Numbered from the stretch's first letter, positions 17,501 to 25,800 are shown. The stretch is 47,890 bases of DNA from Bacteroidales bacterium UBA5762 (GCA_002418865.1 DIEY01000086.1:1-47890); one strand, 5' to 3'. The notes: generated by a model not told the origin, from the sequence alone. Program-made: numbers and translations.

Positions 17501-18717
17501 TAATTGCTCTGATTGAGAAATTTCTGGAGCAACTGCCGACTATTGAGTAAAGAAGGCGGTTGAGGTTGAGGTTTGGTTGTTATGGAAGTTTGGGTGTCTC
17601 TTCCTTTGATGCTGTTGAGATGACCCGAAAGGATGTTTGCAAGATTGACTAACAGCTGTCGTTCTTCTTTTAAAAAAGGGCCTTCGTCGGCACGGGGAAG
17701 TACCCTCGAATAAAATATCTCTATCTTTCCTTTTTTATGATCAAAGGTTTCGAATTCTTGAGATTGGACCCAGCGTGTTTCAGAAAAATCGGCATTAGTG
17801 TAAGTTTTCCCGTCATAAGTGATTCGAGCACAGGCAAATTGTGGATATTGGTATGCATTGGGAAGTATATTACAAATCAACTCTAGGGTTTCGTCCAGAG
17901 GTTTATTTTCGCGTAGTAATTCTGTAGTCTGATTGATAGCCGAAAGCTCTTTTAATCTTTCATTGGCAATATGCTTGTCTTCTCTTCCTTTTACACTATT
18001 TAAAAAACCGGCAATAATTCCCGAGATATTATTGATGAGGTTACGTTCTTCTTTCATGAAAGGGCCTTCATCCATCAGCGGAAAGTCATGAAGATAATAT
18101 ACCTCTACAGCACCTTTTTTCCCATCTATGGTTTCGAAATCGGAAGATAGTTTCCACTGTGTGTTGATGAAATTTGGGCTGGTAAATACTGCAGTATCAT
18201 AAATAATGCGCGCCGTAGTGAATTCGGGATATTGAAAGGCATCGGGAAGTATGGAGGCGATTTGGCGCAAGGTTTCAGGTACAGATCTTCCTAATTTGAT
18301 TAAGGTTGTGGTTTTATTAATGGCCTCGAGTTCTTTTAGCCTTTCGCGAGTAAATTCTTGACTTTGTCTGCCTAAAAGATTGTTAAGGTATCCTTCGATC
18401 AAGTGCGCTACTTCATCCAGTAAGTCTTGATCATGGCTTGTGAATTTTACTTGCACTTCTAAAGGATATACTACCTGGATAAGCCCTTTGCGCCCATCGA
18501 AAGTTTCGATATGCGATTCAATATTATTGCTGGTGGCAATAAATCCATCAGAATATACGAGCTTGTCATCATAAATAATGCGGCAACCAGCTGTGGTATC
18601 ATTACTAAATGTCTTTACCATTACTTCACATAACCGTTGAAAAGTGGTATAAATGTCACTGTTTTTCTTGATGATTTCGGTAACTTGTTTTATAATGGAT
18701 GGCCTTTCATTGATCAT
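14557..18717 (-). CDS. GAF-like/receiver-like/PEP-synthase ATP-grasp multidomain protein
   Basis: A 1386-residue cytosolic protein of unusual layout. Residues 1-125, 126-253 and 254-380 are three related GAF-like repeats; the last two begin RLKEL.AIN and share TARIIYD/CARITYD and EGPF(M/L)KEER. A Pro/Gln linker (about 380-390) leads to two receiver-like regions: 418-560 is degenerate, while 565-720 keeps LLIEDS, ITDVKF and a lysine in LNKQS. From about 830 comes the N-terminal ATP-grasp domain of PEP synthase/pyruvate phosphate dikinase (GGKGRGIAF, PLAVRSSGLFEDS, IEFAVDL, YLLQIKPL). A C-terminal region with LIGPGRWGTRDRWIGIPVNW follows. The phosphohistidine swivel (GGxTSHxA) and the PEP-binding barrel are absent, so it cannot be a complete PEP synthase. 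A signalling phosphotransferase is one inference. Confidence 0.82.
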   Translation of the reverse strand: MINERPSIIKQVTEIIKKNSDIYTTFQRLCEVMVKTFSNDTTAGCRIIYDDKLVYSDGFIATSNNIESHIETFDGRKGLIQVVYPLEVQVKFTSHDQDLLDEVAHLIEGYLNNLLGRQSQEFTRERLKELEAINKTTTLIKLGRSVPETLRQIASILPDAFQYPEFTTARIIYDTAVFTSPNFINTQWKLSSDFETIDGKKGAVEVYYLHDFPLMDEGPFMKEERNLINNISGIIAGFLNSVKGREDKHIANERLKELSAINQTTELLRENKPLDETLELICNILPNAYQYPQFACARITYDGKTYTNADFSETRWVQSQEFETFDHKKGKIEIFYSRVLPRADEGPFLKEERQLLVNLANILSGHLNSIKGRDTQTSITTKPQPQPPSLLNSRQLLQKFLNQSNYSRDIFHDLMPFKVREILLVATLYDAYSIEREGNFSEYILGEYYQLDLTSVPRITGVTTFDEAYYQLETRHYDMIIMMMGADKRSPVEFSKKIKEKYPYIPIYLLLNNNAEIAHFEQRSDIQNFIDKIFVWNGDSKVFFAMVKHLEDRVNVENDTKVGMVRVILLIEDSVKYYSRYLHLLYSIVMEQTRQLIEDVNSDELFKVLKLRARPKILLAIDYEEAISIYNKYKDYLLCVITDVKFNRNNQLDEEAGFRLAEEIRAEQKDLPIIIQSSDPENAHRAFQLKASFLNKQSDTLAQDIKYFIGTYLGFGSFVYKDANGRPIATARTLREFEKLLRTIPDDSLLYHARRNHFSLWFMARGEIQIAKTIYPFKLEHFEKPEDIRKFLLDAIIQHRNEQNRGKVIPYDEAYLTEPSTILQLSTGALGGKGRGIAFINTLIYNFDFHRIIPNINLMAPKTFIIGTDEFEFFMERNKLWDIALHSNDYEEIKQRFIEGKLSEALMSRLRKIVLAIKKPLAVRSSGLFEDSMMQPFAGIFETFLIPNNHPDVVIRMQQCSNAIKLVFASVFSKTAKSYINAVHYKIEEERMAVVIQEVVGQKFEDVFYPHISGVAQSYNYYPFAHMKPEEGFAVIALGLGRYVVEGERAYRFSPVYPQLEILSARDLYKGSQVEFYAVNLANPEIDLLHKGEEAGLVKLDIEEAERHGTLKHLASVYNPDNNVIMPGLTKPGPRVLNFADILKYNYIPLAQTISVVLDVVKEAMGAPVEIEFAVDLTKDNAQRSSFYLLQIKPLLGSVQDYSIDFSKIKPSHIILSSTKAMGNGIIDDINDVVYVDPETFDKSMTITMAEEIEQINAKLTEENRKYILIGPGRWGTRDRWIGIPVNWPQISNAKVIVETALEDFPLDASSGSHFFHNVTSMNVGYMSIQNFNENNFINYQMLHEQELIERTTFFKHVRFKQPILVKMDGKNRLAIIHLNREEQQD

Positions 18718-18843
18718 TTCGGTATTCTTTAAATTGTCGGAGACGGTATTTTGGCTTTCAGTGAAGAATAGATCCGAAATCCTTTGAATACTTTTTCCGG
18801 GTTGATTATAGTCGATAATTCTTAAAAATTGGAAATAGATACT
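18718..18843 (-). other. Open frame without start codon upstream of the ATP-grasp gene
   Basis: In the frame of the gene starting at 18717, the 42 codons upstream remain open to a TGA at 18844-18846 but contain no ATG, GTG or TTG. The translation has a protein-like look (for example DYNQPGKSIQRISDLFF). It could be a translated leader with a rare start, the remnant of a longer N-terminus, or chance in AT-rich leader DNA. A TAATTTTG box on the minus strand at 18845-18852 could be the promoter, which would make this the 5' leader. Confidence 0.3.
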
Positions 18844-19021
18844 TCAAAATTAATTGTTATAGCGATTTGAAAGAAAAGAAAGGAGTATTTCAGTGAAATA
18901 AATAGAAGAGAATAAGTGAATCACGTATAAGAAATAAGCATAAGAATTAAAAAAAAGGGAAAACACAAGGGTTGGTCAAAAGCATTATAATTTTCTTCAC
19001 TCATTTTATATATTTAAAAAT
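18844..19021. other. Intergenic region between divergent genes
   Basis: About 180 bases upstream of both gdhA and the ATP-grasp gene. It is A-rich on the plus strand and contains one promoter-like box for the minus-strand gene (18845-18852). I see no small gene, hairpin or RNA here. Confidence 0.5.
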
Positions 19022-20380
19022 ATGACAAATAATGATATTTATCAGCAAGAGCTGCAAGAATTCATGGCGAAGATCAAGGCTAGGAATCCGAATGAACCTG
19101 AGTTTCATCAGGCTGTGATGGAGGTAGTCGAATCTTTGATTCCTTACATAGAGGAGAATCCTCACTATAAACATGCTAAGATTTTGGAGCGTATGGCCGA
19201 GCCTGAAAGGGTAATCATTTTTAGAGTGCCATGGATGGATGATAAAGGAGAAATCCAAATCAATAAAGGTTATAGGATTGAGATGAATAGTGCCATAGGG
19301 CCTTATAAAGGAGGGCTGAGATTTCATCCTACCGTTACCTTGAGCATACTTAAGTTTTTAGCCTTCGAACAGGTATTCAAGAATTCTTTAACCAATCTAC
19401 CGATGGGAGGGGGCAAAGGAGGTTCTGATTTTGATCCGAAAGGGAAAAGCGAAACTGAAGTGATGCGATTTTGTCAAAGTTTTATGACGGAACTTTCGCG
19501 ACATATTGGGCCAAATACGGATGTACCTGCTGGTGACATTGGAGTAGGAGGACGAGAGATTGGGTACATGTTTGGGCAATACAAGCGTTTGCGCAACGAA
19601 TTTACAGGGGTGCTGACGGGAAAAGGTTTAGAGTGGGGAGGATCTTTAATACGTCCCGAAGCCACTGGATATGGTGCCGTATTTTTTACAGAAGAAATGT
19701 TGAAAACCCGTCAACTAAACCTGAAGGACAAAATCATTGCCATCAGTGGTTCGGGCAATGTGGCTCAGTTTGCCTGCGAAAAGGCCATTCAGTTCGGCGC
19801 AAAAGTGATTACACTTTCCGACTCTAATGGTACAGTTTATGACCCAAAGGGGATAAATGAAGAAAAGTTAAAATGGGTGAAAGAGCTCAAAAATGTTAAA
19901 AGAGGCCGAATAATTGATTATGTGAAAAAATGGGGAGGAGAATACTTCGAAGATCAAAGGCCTTGGATCGTGAAATGTGATGTGGCTCTGCCTTGTGCTA
20001 CTCAAAATGAGATAAATGGCGATGAAGCTCGTACGCTGATTAAAAATGGATGTATCTGTGTGACCGAAGGTGCCAATATGCCTTCTACACCCGAAGCCAT
20101 TGAAGTCTATCTTCAAAATCATATACTCTATGGCCCTGGAAAAGCTGCTAATGCCGGTGGAGTGGCCACTTCAGGCCTTGAAATGACGCAAAACTCTATG
20201 CGTCTGGCATGGTCAAGAGAACGCGTTGAAGAGGAACTGCATACCATAATGATCAACATTCATAAAACCTGCCAGAAATACGGCTCACAGCCTGATGGCT
20301 TTATCAATTACGTAAATGGAGCCAATATTGGAGGTTTTGTCAGAGTAGCCGATGCTATGCTGGCTCAAGGTTTAGTTTGA
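19022..20380 (+). CDS. gdhA: Glutamate dehydrogenase (NADP-type, hexameric)
   Basis: This enzyme catalyses reductive amination of 2-oxoglutarate with ammonia. The 452 residues match the hexameric bacterial GdhA group. The glutamate-binding and catalytic segment is present as GPYKGGLRFHP, then LPMGGGKGGSDFDPKGKS with the catalytic lysine, followed by PAGDIGVGGREIGYMFGQY. The nucleotide-binding glycine motif is SGSGNVAQFACEKA near residue 240, and ANAGGVATSGLEMTQNS lies near the C-terminus. The TGxGxx-type motif with a following serine and the family similarity favour NADP(H), but cofactor choice is inferred. It is a single gene ended by a strong hairpin. Confidence 0.97.
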   Translation: MTNNDIYQQELQEFMAKIKARNPNEPEFHQAVMEVVESLIPYIEENPHYKHAKILERMAEPERVIIFRVPWMDDKGEIQINKGYRIEMNSAIGPYKGGLRFHPTVTLSILKFLAFEQVFKNSLTNLPMGGGKGGSDFDPKGKSETEVMRFCQSFMTELSRHIGPNTDVPAGDIGVGGREIGYMFGQYKRLRNEFTGVLTGKGLEWGGSLIRPEATGYGAVFFTEEMLKTRQLNLKDKIIAISGSGNVAQFACEKAIQFGAKVITLSDSNGTVYDPKGINEEKLKWVKELKNVKRGRIIDYVKKWGGEYFEDQRPWIVKCDVALPCATQNEINGDEARTLIKNGCICVTEGANMPSTPEAIEVYLQNHILYGPGKAANAGGVATSGLEMTQNSMRLAWSRERVEEELHTIMINIHKTCQKYGSQPDGFINYVNGANIGGFVRVADAMLAQGLV

Positions 20381-20403
20381 GTGTATAGATTTTTATGAGG
20401 GTT

Positions 20404-20432
20404 AAAAGCGCCTGAATTTCAGGCGCTTTTTT
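20404..20432 (+). terminator. Rho-independent terminator of gdhA
   Basis: AAAAGCGCCTGAA and TTCAGGCGCTTTT pair as a near-continuous inverted repeat followed by a T run, starting 24 bases after the gdhA stop. The A-rich left arm could also let it work on the opposite strand for ahcY, whose stop lies some 290 bases away. Confidence 0.9.
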
Positions 20433-20721
20433 AGTTTTCTTATGCCTTCGCTTGAAAGATATTCCTGTACTTTCCTTTTGCATTCAATGAGAATATGAAA
20501 TGAATTCCAAAATCCGTTTTATTGATTTGCGAATTTTGTTGGTATTGATAACCAGACGCTTATAGCTTTTATATCAATTACCTAAAATCAAAATAAGCAC
20601 CTCCCTATTTTCTAAGAGAATGTCTGACTAGCTAAAATGAGCATTTTACAACTAAATAAATCCTTATTTGTCCCTATGAGGACTTAAAGGCAAAGGATGC
20701 CCTATGATGACAAGGAAATTT
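20433..20721. other. Non-coding gap between gdhA terminator and ahcY
   Basis: About 290 AT-rich bases between convergent genes. I see no plausible ORF, tRNA or clear second hairpin. Confidence 0.5.
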
Positions 20722-22149
20722 TTAGTACCTATAGTGATCTGCTTTGTAAGGTCCGTCAATGGGTACACCGATGTAAGTAGCCTGTTCTGGAGTGAGGCGA
20801 GTGAGTTTTACCCCTAATTGGTTGAGATGCAAACGAGCCACTTCTTCATCGAGATGTTTTGGAAGGCGATAAACTTTTACCTCGAGTTCTTTTTGCCATA
20901 ATTCGATTTGAGCCAGAGTTTGGTTGGAGAAAGAATTACTCATCACAAAAGAAGGATGACCAGTGGCACAACCCAGATTTACCAGGCGGCCTTCGGCCAA
21001 AAGAATAATGGAATGCCCATCAGGGAAAATATATTGATCCACTTGAGGTTTTATATTCACATGTTGAATGCCTGGTCGGCTAACTAATCTATCGACTTGA
21101 ATCTCGTTGTCGAAATGCCCAATATTGCAAACAATGGATTGATCCTTCATGCGTTCCATGTGCTCTAGTGTGATAATATCGCGATTGCCGGTAGCAGTAA
21201 CGAAAATATTTCCTTCTTCCAGGGCATCTTCGACGGTTGTAACTTGAAAACCTTCCATGGCAGCTTGCAAGGCACAAATAGGATCGATTTCTGTAATCAA
21301 CACTCTGGCTCCGTAGCTTCGCATCGAATGGGCACAACCTTTTCCTACATCACCATAACCACAAACTACCACAACTTTTCCTGCAATCATCACATCTGTG
21401 GCACGTTTTATACCATCGGCCAATGATTCTCTGCAGCCATACAAATTGTCGAATTTCGACTTAGTTACGCTATCGTTCACATTAATAGCAGGCACAAGCA
21501 ATTTACCCTGCTCTGCCATCTGATAAAGACGATGTACACCTGTAGTGGTTTCTTCCGAAACCCCTTTCCATTGCTTTACTGTGCGAGTCCATCGAGTTGG
21601 GTCTTCCTTCATTATGGCTTTAAGCACATTCTGGATAATAGCTTCTTCTTTATTTTGAGCCGGCATATCGAGGCTTGAAGGATCCTGTTCGGCATAATAT
21701 CCTTTATGAATCAGCAATGTAGCATCGCCTCCGTCGTCTACCACAAGGTTGGGTCCTAATCCGTCGGGGAATTTCAAAGCCATGCTAGTAGACCACCAGT
21801 AATCCTCGAGACTTTCACCTTTCCATGCAAAAATAGGTATATGTGAATCGCGTACCACTGCTGCAGCCGCATGATCCTGAGTAGAAAATATATTGCAGCT
21901 TGCCCACCGAACTTCGGCACCTAAGGCTTTTAAAGTCTCTATGAGCACAGCAGTTTGAATGGTCATGTGCAATGATCCCGTAATACGCGCTCCCTTCAAA
22001 GGCTGTAAAGGCGCATACTTGGCTCTTATGGCCATTAACCCAGGCATTTCTTTTTCGGCAATCTCTATTTCCTTGCGACCCCAGTCAGCAAGCGAAAGAT
22101 CTTTTATTTTATATTCAAAATTTAACCCTGTTTTGTTGTCTTGAAACAT
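20722..22149 (-). CDS. ahcY: Adenosylhomocysteinase
   Basis: This NAD-dependent enzyme splits S-adenosylhomocysteine to adenosine and homocysteine, clearing the by-product of methyl transfer. It has 475 residues, with family blocks GARITGSLHMTIQTAVLIETL, SCNIFSTQDHAAAA and PAINVNDSVTKSKFDNLYGCRESL (catalytic Asp/Lys region). The NAD-binding motif is VVCGYGDVGKGCAHSMRSYGA, and it ends in the typical C-terminal KADHYRY that reaches into the neighbouring subunit. It includes the insertion around residues 150-190 present in many bacterial forms. Single gene with a promoter-like box 38 bases upstream. Confidence 0.97.
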   Translation of the reverse strand: MFQDNKTGLNFEYKIKDLSLADWGRKEIEIAEKEMPGLMAIRAKYAPLQPLKGARITGSLHMTIQTAVLIETLKALGAEVRWASCNIFSTQDHAAAAVVRDSHIPIFAWKGESLEDYWWSTSMALKFPDGLGPNLVVDDGGDATLLIHKGYYAEQDPSSLDMPAQNKEEAIIQNVLKAIMKEDPTRWTRTVKQWKGVSEETTTGVHRLYQMAEQGKLLVPAINVNDSVTKSKFDNLYGCRESLADGIKRATDVMIAGKVVVVCGYGDVGKGCAHSMRSYGARVLITEIDPICALQAAMEGFQVTTVEDALEEGNIFVTATGNRDIITLEHMERMKDQSIVCNIGHFDNEIQVDRLVSRPGIQHVNIKPQVDQYIFPDGHSIILLAEGRLVNLGCATGHPSFVMSNSFSNQTLAQIELWQKELEVKVYRLPKHLDEEVARLHLNQLGVKLTRLTPEQATYIGVPIDGPYKADHYRY

Positions 22150-22186
22150 AATAAATCAAAAATTAGAAGAATTTAATGTGAAATCG

Positions 22187-22194
22187 CAAAATTA
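22187..22194 (-). promoter_or_regulatory. Putative -7 element of ahcY
   Basis: Minus-strand TAATTTTG matches TAnnTTTG, 37 bases before the ahcY ATG. No good -33 TTTG is present. Confidence 0.4.
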
Positions 22195-22292
22195 GGTATA
22201 AACTTTCTATTTTAAGTTATTTAGATAGAAAAGGTGCGATGGGAATGTATAAATTTAGCCTAAAATAACCTGAATGTAAATGTGGCTTGTAT

Positions 22293-22300
22293 TACTTTTG
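22293..22300 (+). promoter_or_regulatory. Putative -7 element of the phosphopantetheinyl transferase operon
   Basis: TACTTTTG matches TAnnTTTG, 28 bases before the start codon at 22329. The -33 motif is not evident. Confidence 0.4.
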
Positions 22301-22328
22301 CAAGCTTAATCGATGAAAATATAAAATA

Positions 22329-22967
22329 ATGCCAATAAGCCGGATTCAAAAATTTGAAGATGGAAGCATTCTGGGTTTATGGCAAATTAGTGAGACAATC
22401 GACGACTTGATCCCACTTGCCATACTGACCCATGACGAGCTTGAACAATTATACAAATTTAAATCTGCTACACGTCAACTTCACTGGCTAGCTTGGCGCG
22501 CTTTAATTCATCGAATAGCTCCTTCATCTCCGTTTTCTTTGATTTATGATAATAATGGGAAACCTTTTCCTAATGATTATTCATTTCAACTTTCTGTAAG
22601 TCATTCTGGAAACTGGGCATCATGCCTCATCAATCCTACTCATCCCGTGGGACTAGATATTGAAGCCATTCAGGAAAGAGTTCTTAAAGTAAAAGAACGC
22701 TTTCTTTCATCAGAAGAACTCGAATATTTTTTATCATTAGGTAACGACCCCTTAATCTTCACTATTTTATGGTCAACCAAAGAAGCTGTATTTAAATATA
22801 TTGGACGCAAAGGAATAGATATTAGGCAACAAATTAAGATAGAACCATTTTCTCCTCACGTATCTCATACATTTTACGTGAATATTCGCGACAATTCAAA
22901 CCATAATCGACTCATGCTTAATTGGGAAAATATTGATGATAAATACCTTATTGTTTATACTCGATGA
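22329..22967 (+). CDS. 4'-phosphopantetheinyl transferase (Sfp-type)
   Basis: This 212-residue enzyme transfers phosphopantetheine from CoA to a carrier-protein serine. The magnesium-binding and catalytic signatures are present: VGLDIEAIQER (D110, E112) and WSTKEAVFKYIGRKGID near residue 150. The preceding FQLSVSHSGNWASCLI holds the conserved SHS. The length is that of the Sfp/HetI branch rather than the shorter AcpS. No polyketide or peptide synthase is nearby, so it may serve fatty acid synthesis or a distant cluster. Its stop overlaps the next start (ATGA at 22964-22967), implying translational coupling with a TlpA-like lipoprotein. Confidence 0.92.
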   Translation: MPISRIQKFEDGSILGLWQISETIDDLIPLAILTHDELEQLYKFKSATRQLHWLAWRALIHRIAPSSPFSLIYDNNGKPFPNDYSFQLSVSHSGNWASCLINPTHPVGLDIEAIQERVLKVKERFLSSEELEYFLSLGNDPLIFTILWSTKEAVFKYIGRKGIDIRQQIKIEPFSPHVSHTFYVNIRDNSNHNRLMLNWENIDDKYLIVYTR

Positions 22968-24163
22968 TACGGAAAACATTTCATCATAGCTTTTTAATGT
23001 TGCTTATATTCATTGCAGTGGTATGTGTAAGCTTTGAGTCATGTCATACAAAATCTGAGTCTCAATCAGCGGCTTCAGTCATTCAGGGATTTTTAACAGA
23101 TGGAATTCAACAAAAGATTATTCTTCAAGAATTGGATATTACAGGGGTTTATCCCGTTGATTCGGTAATTACAGGGAAGGATGGTAGTTTTATGTTCGCC
23201 TTGTTTATCACCGAACCAATTTTTTATCAATTAACGGTTGGTAAGAGTGATCCATTGATTTTGATTTTAAACCCCGGTGAGAAGATTCAAATAAGAGGTA
23301 AGGCCGATAGTTTAATTTTCGCCCAGATACAAGGTTCTGACGAAAGTAGACTCTTGCAAGAATATCTCATTTATACACATAAAAATCTGAGCTTGTCGGA
23401 ATCGTTGGCTGAGCTATTGGTGCAGAAAAGCAAAGACAAGGATTTTCTCTCTATCCGTGATTCCATCATTCGACAATTTGATTCGATATATGCTGAACAA
23501 AAGCAGTTTGTAAAACATTTCGTTCAATCTCATCCTTCTTCCTTGGCTTCTTTAATTGTTATCAATCAAAGGTTTGGCAGGCGAGAAGTCATCGAGGAGC
23601 ATGCCGATAATCATTTATTTGTAAAGCTCGATTCAGGTTTAATTGCTCAATATCCCAAAAGCAAGCATACTTTGAACTTTCACAAGCAAATGGCTGAGAA
23701 AGCTCGTGAAAAAGAGATAAAAAGGATGGTTCGTGAAAATTTAGAACCTGGTCATGAATTTCCATATTTTCGACTTCCTTCGCTCGATGAGAATCAATGG
23801 ATAAGTCCTTCCGATTTCAGAGGAAAGAAATTGGTTGTGGCATTTTGGGTCCCTACTCAAAAGAAATCGATACAGCAGCTTACTCGACTTCGAGATTATT
23901 TGTCGGTTTCATCTTATAAAGATTTATCGGTTTTGGCTGTTGCCTTCGATATTTATTCTAATAGATGGGCAAATGCTATAAAACTCGCAAACATGACTCA
24001 TTGGAATCATGTTTGCGACCTAAAAGGCGATGCTTCTCCCTTAATTGAATTATTTGATTTGAATATTGATTCTTTACCAGTTTTTTATCTTGTTGACGAA
24101 AAACAATTCATTACGGGGAAATATAAGTCGGCAGATGAATTCTTATTGTCTTTGAAAAATTAA
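22964..24163 (+). CDS. DUF4369/TlpA-like lipoprotein lacking CxxC
   Basis: A 399-residue predicted lipoprotein. The signal segment ends in FESC with C27 as the lipidation site. Residues 40-130 look like the DUF4369 beta domain (VIQGFLTDGIQQKIILQELD, then DSVITGKDGSFMF). A helical middle follows, and from about 270 an AhpC/TlpA thioredoxin-like domain (PYFRLPSLDENQWISPSDF, GKKLVVAFWVPTQKKS, cis-proline in SLPVFYLVD). The active-site CxxC expected after FW is replaced by Q299-K-K-S302, so it cannot act as a dithiol oxidoreductase. It starts within the stop codon of the phosphopantetheinyl transferase. Its role is unknown; a non-redox envelope function is inferred. Confidence 0.8.
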   Translation: MIRKTFHHSFLMLLIFIAVVCVSFESCHTKSESQSAASVIQGFLTDGIQQKIILQELDITGVYPVDSVITGKDGSFMFALFITEPIFYQLTVGKSDPLILILNPGEKIQIRGKADSLIFAQIQGSDESRLLQEYLIYTHKNLSLSESLAELLVQKSKDKDFLSIRDSIIRQFDSIYAEQKQFVKHFVQSHPSSLASLIVINQRFGRREVIEEHADNHLFVKLDSGLIAQYPKSKHTLNFHKQMAEKAREKEIKRMVRENLEPGHEFPYFRLPSLDENQWISPSDFRGKKLVVAFWVPTQKKSIQQLTRLRDYLSVSSYKDLSVLAVAFDIYSNRWANAIKLANMTHWNHVCDLKGDASPLIELFDLNIDSLPVFYLVDEKQFITGKYKSADEFLLSLKN

Positions 24164-24175
24164 GAAAGGGTTGTT

Positions 24176-25120
24176 TCAAGGATATCTCTCGATTTCGAAA
24201 TTGGAAACAGCGGCTTTTAGTTCGATAAATATCTTAGATGTAGCCTTATCAAAATCCGGTGTTTGCCATAGGCCGCTCTTTAGTTTATTAAATCCATCGA
24301 ACGAACGACTCGATAATATAGATTCAGATTTCACTTGGCAAGCTGCTTGACGAGGAATGCGAATTACCAAATGGCTGGCACCCATTTCGAGACTAAGCTC
24401 TGTAGTATCGGCTAAGTTTCCTAATTTCAACTCCATAGAGGATGCACCTCCTTCTATATCTAATTCTTTCACGTAAAATTTACTCAAGTCGAGATTCATA
24501 TCGGCGGCTCCGGTTTTAATCTCGAATTTCCATAAAGGATTGGGGTTCAATTTGATTTCGACCTCATTTTTTATATTCCCATTCACAGTTACTCCTTCTA
24601 ATGAAAGTTTGATATTGCGTCCTTCTTCATTATCATAAGATGTCATAACATAAGGGCCAACATTACCATGGCTTTCGAACGAAATCATTTCATGTGTAGT
24701 GTCTTTGATGATAAATTCACCTGCTGCAGCATCAAACTTTAGAATTGCGGTTTTGACACTTGTATCGTAAGGTTCTACAAATTTTTGATTAGAAGGAATC
24801 CAATTTCTTTCACCTTCATCCTCTTTTTCATCCTCATTTTCATATTTATAAGACCATTCCTTCCATTGATAGTGATAGTCGTTTCGTGGGTTGGTCAATA
24901 AAAGAGCAATGGCAATCACTCCTGTAAATATCCCTAAAATTATCTTGAGATTAGGTTTGGCTGGGATTAACGAAATGCCCCATAAAACAAGCAGTATGGG
25001 CCATAAATCGGCAAATGCCCTCCAAGTAAAATGAATTACTCCGAAATTTCTTAAGGCGAATATTACACCAATAACCAACAGGGTTACACCCCAAAATACA
25101 TTTCTGAATTTTTTTTCCAT
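24176..25120 (-). CDS. LiaF-like membrane protein with adhesin-like C-terminal domain
   Basis: A 314-residue protein. The N-terminus is a compact transmembrane module (FRNVFWGVTLLVIGVIFAL, WPILLVLWGISLI and a third segment around 63-80) of the LiaF/DUF5668 type. After an acidic linker comes a beta-rich domain with repeated hydrophobic strands (AILKFDAAAGEFIIKD, IKTGAADMNLDLSKF, LEMGASHLVIRIP), as in the toastrack or DUF2154 domains of envelope-stress regulators. It lies 11 bases after the PspC-domain gene in the same operon, a pairing common in Bacteroidota. A role in sensing or buffering cell-envelope stress is inferred. Confidence 0.8.
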   Translation of the reverse strand: MEKKFRNVFWGVTLLVIGVIFALRNFGVIHFTWRAFADLWPILLVLWGISLIPAKPNLKIILGIFTGVIAIALLLTNPRNDYHYQWKEWSYKYENEDEKEDEGERNWIPSNQKFVEPYDTSVKTAILKFDAAAGEFIIKDTTHEMISFESHGNVGPYVMTSYDNEEGRNIKLSLEGVTVNGNIKNEVEIKLNPNPLWKFEIKTGAADMNLDLSKFYVKELDIEGGASSMELKLGNLADTTELSLEMGASHLVIRIPRQAACQVKSESILSSRSFDGFNKLKSGLWQTPDFDKATSKIFIELKAAVSNFEIERYP

Positions 25121-25131
25121 GATATCAAATT

Positions 25132-25665
25132 TTATAGTTCTTCATTAGGTTTATTAAAATCGTTGGGTTTATCTATAACATCGTCAGATGATTTTTTTTG
25201 TTTGGGCTGATAATAATTATAAAGCAGTACAATACCGATGATGATGAGAATAAAAGGCCATAAGTGCCCGAAATGGATGTATGGTATATATTGGCTAATG
25301 AGGAATAGAATTCCCAGTGCGATCAGAATGAGGCCAATAATGAGATTGGTGTCGTGTTTAGATTTTTTCTGATTTTGTGGGATAGGATTCGAGGAGGTAT
25401 TTTCTTCTGATGAAGGAGAAGATGTTGAATGCACAGTGCCACTGGGTGGATTAGTCTGTTGCCATGTTTGCGGGAATGGGCCATAGGGAAGTATGATCCA
25501 TAAAATGATGTACACCCAGAAACCTATGCCATATAATAGGGTAAAAAGAACAAACAGTACTCGAACAATGGCACTGTCTATGTGGAAATATTCCGCCAAT
25601 CCACCGGCTACCCCTCCTATAATTTTGTCGTAACGACTGCGTGTAAGAGCTTTTGATCCGTTCAC
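25132..25665 (-). CDS. PspC-domain membrane protein
   Basis: A 177-residue protein opening with a PspC domain (LTRSRYDKIIGGVAGGLAEYF, then VRVLFVLFTLLYGIGFWVYIILWIILP), the membrane module of phage-shock and envelope-stress systems. A Pro/Ser-rich linker (about 65-105) leads to two further hydrophobic helices (LIIGLILIALGILFLISQ, FGHLWPFILIIIGIVLLY) of the DUF5668 type and a charged tail. It is the first gene of the two-gene operon with the LiaF-like protein. No PspA or two-component genes are adjacent. Confidence 0.88.
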   Translation of the reverse strand: MNGSKALTRSRYDKIIGGVAGGLAEYFHIDSAIVRVLFVLFTLLYGIGFWVYIILWIILPYGPFPQTWQQTNPPSGTVHSTSSPSSEENTSSNPIPQNQKKSKHDTNLIIGLILIALGILFLISQYIPYIHFGHLWPFILIIIGIVLLYNYYQPKQKKSSDDVIDKPNDFNKPNEEL

Positions 25666-25800
25666 TTTATTAAAAATTTAAGGTTTTCAAAAACAATAGA
25701 CGCCTTAATTTGAATGAGGTTACACCTGAACAAATCGTCTGTTATAGATGTTTAGTAACGATTTATACTTTTTTGTATGCTAAATCAACATAAAGAAATG

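Noticed and set aside
14557..18717. Simple annotation as phosphoenolpyruvate synthase
   Set aside because: Only the ATP-grasp domain of that family is present; the phosphohistidine and PEP-binding domains are missing.
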